In this document: in pieces, positions 59,782 through 64,000 of the stretch
How positions within the stretch are numbered: position 1 is the stretch's first letter
How the letters are laid out: every line of letters starts with the position of its first letter
NCBI RefSeq assembly: GCF_030867095.1
Contig: NC_081826.1
Span: 36,992,001 to 37,056,000, forward strand
Length of the DNA: 64,000 nucleotides
Source of the DNA: Alligator mississippiensis
Taxonomy: Eukaryota; Chordata; Crocodylia; Alligatoridae
Direction of reading: 5' to 3'
Notes under the pieces: model-generated
The model's input: the letters and a program-made list of their open reading frames with translations, nothing else
Databases searched by the model: none
Told to the model about the DNA's origin: nothing
Position numbers and translations under genes: made by a program

Positions 59782-60607
59782 CTAGGGCCTGGGTACCTCA
59801 GGTACAGTGAGGGTGTACCAGCGCCCCTTCAGGCAGCCAAAGGCACACTCCACCAGTGTGCAGGTCTGGCACAGGTACCAGTTGAAGTGTACCCAGTGGA
59901 GGTTCAGGTGGCCAGTGTAGGGCCACAAAAGCCAGGGAAGGAGTGGGTAGGTGAGATTCCCAATGAGATGGGGTGGGACCACTACCACACCCCAGCATGA
60001 AGTGTCCGCTCTCCATCAGGGTTGGCAGGGTGGAGTTGCAAAACATGTGGGTATTGTGAGCATTACCCGCCTAGCCAGCGTTCACACTGATGAAAGCGCT
60101 GTGGTTGTCGATGATGGTCTGGAGTATGATGGAGCGGAAAACCCACCAGCTGTAGTAGGGATAGTCACTGTGGGGTGAGCAGGTGACAGGGATGTGGGTC
60201 CTGTCCAGGGCTCCGGCACACCCTGGGTTTCACCCAGTGCAGACCCCCACCAACACCTGCAGGGGGTTGTGCTCCCAGAGCACAGTATGCCCCAGGACGT
60301 CCTGGATGCTGCCACAGACCTCTAGGACAGACTCCCTGGCAGTCACCTTACCAACTTTGAAGAGATGGCTGATGTAGTGGAGGCTGGCAAGTATGGCCAG
60401 CTTAGGCAGGGTGATGGCCAACTGGGTATCTATGGGGAAGGGTGGCCACATGGTGGTGCTCTGCTGCTCCAGGTGTGTGCAGAGCTGGTTGAGGAGCTCC
60501 TGGAAGGTGTCCCTGGTCATGCAAAAAGACTCCAGCCACTGCTTCTCATCCCAGGTGGTCTGGACAATGTATAGGCACCAGTCCTGGCTGGCCTGGCAGG
60601 CCCACAA
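59782..60607 (-). pseudogene. Harbinger DDE transposase (HARBI1-like)
   Basis: From 60607 the N-terminal helical region reads DEKQWLESFCMTRDTFQELL and LAILASLHYISHLFKVGKVT. After a frame change the DDE core starts with GALDRTHIPV (first Asp), followed by FRSIILQTIIDNHSAFISVN, a stop after NAG, and HNTHMFCNSTL. A further frame change near 59990 gives LIGNLTYPLLPWLLWPYTG, then TLVECAFGCLKGRW with the catalytic Glu. The second catalytic Asp, expected in GD.AYPL, is Asn here. The enzyme would cut and paste the element at 3-bp targets; this copy is dead. Confidence 0.85.
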
Positions 60608-61250
60608 GTGGTGGGATAGAGGCCCAGGAGCTCATGGATGGCACCAATGGTGACATCCAGGTGTATGTCATCAGCATCCATGCTGGAGTCCAGGCAGCAG
60701 CACAGAGTCTGAGTGGTAGCAGTGTGTTGGCAGGGGGCCTGGGACAGTGCAGTGAGCTAGGCCAGGCAGCCCTGCTTTTCAGCAGGGCCACCAGGGCCAA
60801 GACTGACTTGTGCCAGGTAACAGTCAGCATAGTGGGCCAACACAGCAAGCAGGGTGGCCAGCAGGAGCCCATGGCAGTGTACATTGCTCCCAGGGACTCA
60901 GGGTAGAGCAGCCATAGAGTGGTGAGCAGAGAATCTGGTAACAGCCACGGCATACTGGCACTGCCTTTCAGGCTGCTATGGGGCAGGAAGGCAGGTGGCC
61001 AGGGAGCAGGGCTAGCTTTTAAAGATGGCCGCCAGCCATAGGCCGGTGTGGCCTGAGCCTCCAGCTCCCCCTGGCTGCTGTAGGGGCCCGGTGCAGGACT
61101 GGAGGGGGGCAGGAGCAAACTGTTGCCATGAGCAGCAAATCTACTCCCAAATGGCCACATGTGTAGATGCCTACCATGGGTAGGTTTACTCCAAAGTAAA
61201 TTACTCTGGAGTAAACCCATACAGGAGCATTTGCACATGTAGACATACCC

Positions 61251-61620
61251 AGTGAAGAAATAACTGATAGTGGATGGCTCTTCTGCAGAAAAGGATATAA
61301 TGAGATTCAGCTGGAGCTCAGAAGATTCAGAGTAGAAATAAAGGTCAAGAATCAGCCAATAGAAATAATGCAAGTCGTACATGAGCATAAATAGCCATTG
61401 AAGCAATTTACCTATAGACATGGCAGTCTCCTTCACTTGAATCCGTTATGTCAAGACTGGATGTTTTTCTAAAAGATATCTGATAGCTTGAAGTGAAATT
61501 ATGGATTTGATGTAGGAATTGTTTTTATGGATTATCATAACTATCCCTTCCCTTAAAATGTATGCAACTATGAAGCAAAGGCCATGACAATGTCTGGAGT
61601 TGCACTACCTATTAGGGTCT
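61251..61620. other. Spacer between Harbinger element and ODF1-like 3' end
   Basis: No gene recognised. AT-rich. Confidence 0.4.
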
Positions 61621-61626
61621 TTTATT
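61621..61626 (-). terminator. Candidate polyadenylation signal for the ODF1-like gene
   Basis: TTTATT on the plus strand gives AATAAA on the minus strand, about 255 bases beyond the stop codon. Confidence 0.4.
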
Positions 61627-61879
61627 ACTTAACAGGTTGCCATAGTTCAGCATTTCTAAACAAGTTTTTATCATTGTGACCATATCACACTCAAAAGAAA
61701 CCCTTCAAAATGAAGCTAAAGGACTGGCATTCACACAGTTTTGCAGTCCTATTTTTGTTCCTAAAGTGGTCAAAACAGATGCCACCAAATATTTAGAGGG
61801 TGGAGTCAAAACATGAATTGCTTGTACTATATCCAAGTAGTGTATGACTACTGCTGCTCTGAGTCCGCTGAGTCCTTTG

Positions 61880-62192
61880 TCACAGACTTAGAAGGCAAGG
61901 ATAACACCTGCGGGGAGTTTCAATCTTCACAATGCTGTTGGGTCCTACAGTGTACATCACCTCATCTTCATCCACTCCTGGAGGCAAATTGATCTCCTTA
62001 GTAATGTTTTTATAGTTGTATTCCTTTCCTCTTAGGGTCCTATATTCCTCTTCATGTTCAGCTAATAATTTAACTTTCCCATCTTTCACCTTTACTGTAA
62101 CATCCTCTGGGTCAAAACCTTTAACATCCATCAAAGCTAAAAGCTTATGATCATGGCATGAGCTCAACATCCTATTAATTCTTCTTCGCTCA
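61880..62192 (-). CDS. ODF1: ODF1 (HSPB10)-like, terminal coding exon
   Basis: The exon encodes the alpha-crystallin-like core of outer dense fiber protein 1, a small heat shock protein family member of sperm tails. Seen: RRINRMLSSC at the start, MDVKGFDPEDVTVKVKDGKV, KEYNYKNITKEINLPPGVDE, then VKIETPRRCYPC and a TGA at 61880-61882. The order VKDGKV, Y.NI.KE..LPP.VDE and VKIE matches mammalian ODF1. The exon starts after a good acceptor: AG at 62193-62194 preceded by a T-rich tract. The frame continues upstream of it only as intron. The mammalian C-terminal Cys-X-Pro repeats are absent, with only CYPC left before the stop. The first exon, expected at higher coordinates, was not recognised in the window. 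Confidence 0.87.
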
Positions 62193-62194
62193 CT

Positions 62195-62663
62195 ACAATA
62201 AATAAAAAAACACAAACAAGAATATCATCTTTCAGTTCAAGTGCTTAAAAAAAGATTAATGGAATAAACAGCATGAATAGGAACACATTTATCTGGGGAC
62301 AAGGAAGTAAATATAAAATAAGAGAATCTATTCTCATATGTATACTGAAGCATGCTACTTGTGTCACCATCAATGAGTGTGCTGTTACCTTTGTAATCAA
62401 AGGGATTCCTTTGTGCAGTCTTAGAATGAGGAGGCTCTGAAGGGGAAGAGGTTCATGTCACCTTGGCATATCACTCTCCACCATCAAATGGCTATTTAAA
62501 ATGAATTGCATTTTCTACTAAGTACTCTTGTTTCAATGATCTACGTACAGGTTTGGCAGTAAAAGAAAAGTGGCAGTAAAAAAAAAGTGCCTCCTTGCAA
62601 TGCTCCTGGATGGAGGGTAACTGGGTCATTACAATTATTTCTTATTGAAATTATTTCTTACAG
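62195..62663 (-). other. Intron of the ODF1-like gene, proximal part
   Basis: Non-coding by position. The 3' splice acceptor lies at 62193-62194. Confidence 0.6.
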
Positions 62664-63095
62664 CAGGACTGTCCAACTTCTAGGCAGCCATAGGCTGCTT
62701 ACCCCACAGGTTCCATCAAGGTGAGCTATGGTCACCTGGGGCCACCCACCCCATGGATGCCCTGCACCATGGTACTGTACCCATGACTACACTGCACACT
62801 TGCACCACTCCCCACCACTACACTGCGTGCCCATAACCCCCTTTACCACAGGCCCTCAACCTCCCCTGCTGTTTCACTGTGTAACCATTGCCTCACCATC
62901 AGCTCTTCTCACTACCACAATGCCCCATCCCTGGGGTGGGGGAAGGAAGCGACAGCCAGAGGTGGGAAGGAGAGCCCAGAGACTCTAGCTTCTAGTACCT
63001 GGGCAATGAGGAGAGAGGCAGCTGGGCAGGAGCCCCGGACCACAACTTAACTCCTTGCAGGACGCATGGTTTGGGCCATCAGTTGGACAGCCCTG
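62664..63095. mobile_element. hAT (Charlie-like) MITE in the ODF1-like intron
   Basis: It starts CAGGACTGTCCAACTTC and ends TTGGACAGCCCTG, whose reverse complement is CAGGGCTGTCCAA. The body is C/A-rich and non-coding. Flanking octamers TCTTACAG and TTGTACAC agree at only 5 of 8 positions, so the duplication is decayed or misplaced. Confidence 0.7.
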
Positions 63096-64000
63096 TTGTA
63101 CACTATGGAATAACCTCTAAGCATCTAGAAGAATGACTCTTGTTTGAACCATTTTCAAAATGCTCAGTAGAAGAGTCCAGCCTCAACTGTAACAGACAGA
63201 ATGGGACATAAACTACCATCTTAAAAAGATATTTGTGATTGAGAGAATGCATAAATATTACATACATAGACAGGGCCAATAAGATGGTAATTTACTACCA
63301 GGGCCCTGGTAGATGTTACATGTATTGAGGGCTATATGTGAGTTTCCTACAACAAATGATAACCTGCCAAATGTTAAAGGAATTTGTCCCAAGATAGAGA
63401 TGGCCAATCTACCACAAAAAATGGTAAAAACATTACAAAGAAGTTGCTGTTTGAAAGACAAATTTAACATGCGACTAGGTCTTAGACCCTCCACGATCCC
63501 ACAGTGCTCTGCTCTCACTCTCTGACTCCATGAAAGGAGGGAGAGCAGATGATTCCTTGATAGCACACCCAACAAACTTCGTGGCACTACAAAAATAATG
63601 TCTATCAGGGTCTCTAGTCTCTTCCAACTCCAGGACTGTTAAAAGTGCTCTATGCCTCAAAACGTGTCCAACATCTTTTCCAACTATGCAGCTGGTCCAA
63701 CAGAAGATATCTTTATTTTTCAAAAATCAACCCTTGCCTCTGTACATTTCCTGGAACATTATGGCTACAACAACACTCCAACCATACTATTTTTACTATA
63801 TATGGTTAAGATAACTTTTCAAAACTTTGTGCTAAGTTGAATTATCTTTCTTGCTCCATGAGAACTCATGAGTTCTCTGCTTTTGCCTCCTTGGACATTC
63901 TTTCAAGTCACTTAGGAATGGGTGATCTTAGATGAATAAAAGTTGGGGAAAAGGACCATGGTGACTGGAAAGTTATAGCATCAATTTGATTATTTTAGAC
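63096..64000. other. No exon recognised
   Basis: Probably still intron of the ODF1-like gene if its first exon lies beyond the window. No Cys-rich first exon seen. Confidence 0.4.

Larger units (their letters stand above)
57182..61250. mobile_element. PIF/Harbinger DNA transposon, decayed autonomous copy
   Basis: The ends are loosely inverted: left TGGTCTATACATACAGATGC, right in reverse complement GGGTATGTCTACATGTGCAA. Both continue with AGTAATTT and AGCAAATTTGCTC-type blocks. The body carries the two genes expected of this class: a Myb/SANT-like DNA-binding gene on the plus strand (57.9-58.2 kb) and a DDE transposase on the minus strand (59.8-60.6 kb), facing each other. Both are interrupted by stops and frameshifts. 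The body is unusually GC-rich relative to the flanks. No clear 3-bp duplication was resolved. Confidence 0.8.

Noticed and set aside
63258..63587. 109-codon minus-strand frame as a possible upstream ODF1 exon
   Set aside because: Lacks the Cys-rich motifs of ODF1 exon 1 and any similarity to small heat shock proteins.
1..64000. CRISPR arrays, tRNA or rRNA genes
   Set aside because: No regularly spaced direct repeats with unique spacers and no cloverleaf or rRNA signatures were seen; the tRNA-Gly match at 5297-5314 is a primer binding site only.

Overview
The window reads as a gene-poor stretch of a vertebrate nuclear genome. There are no operons, bacterial-style promoters or dense reading frames. 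The repeats are CR1 LINEs, hAT, PIF/Harbinger and Tigger-like DNA transposons, and vertebrate LTR elements. Abundant CR1, many Harbinger-like short elements and GC-rich Ty3/Gypsy LTRs point to a sauropsid, most likely a crocodilian with turtle as the alternative; this is inference. The only host gene I can support is the terminal exon of an ODF1 (HSPB10)-like sperm-tail small heat shock protein at 61880-62192, minus strand. Its upstream exon is not recognisable in the window.

Left end (1-6230): a nearly complete Ty3/Gypsy retrotransposon on the minus strand. It has two 908-bp LTRs, a tRNA-Gly primer binding site, a polypurine tract and a 4-bp target duplication. Its pol order is protease, integrase, reverse transcriptase, RNase H, the Copia-like order that defines Gmr1-type Gypsy elements, and its gag carries a SCAN-like capsid segment. 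It is broken by only two stop codons and one frameshift.

Middle (6.2-42 kb): AT-rich DNA with nested repeats. These include a decayed APE-type LINE (12.5-16.2 kb) split by two short GC-rich inserts, a Harbinger-like TIR element with a Tigger-like element inside it (20.5-21.9 kb), a solo LTR with a CCATG duplication (22.8-23.6 kb) and a diverged relative of the Gypsy LTR (24.3-26.1 kb). Further right are a long CR1 interrupted by a 1.5-kb solo LTR with perfect 4-bp duplications (28.7-33.0 kb), a second and third CR1 (33.4-34.2, 40.5-41.8 kb), an old CR1-like relic (34.5-35.4 kb), a Helitron helicase C-terminal fragment (35.97-36.16 kb) and several hAT MITEs with near-perfect 8-bp duplications.

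Right part (42-64 kb): two TA-flanked TIR elements (42.7 and 54.1 kb), a ~640-bp foldback structure (45.5-46.1 kb), an isolated ~1.1-kb CpG-rich block (46.6-47.6 kb), hAT elements, and a ~4-kb PIF/Harbinger element (57.2-61.25 kb) that keeps both its Myb-like and DDE transposase genes as pseudogenes. The ODF1-like exon follows, with a hAT MITE in its intron. The protein-coding signal in the window is thus almost entirely transposon-derived. Coordinates of degraded repeats are approximate unless a target duplication is given.
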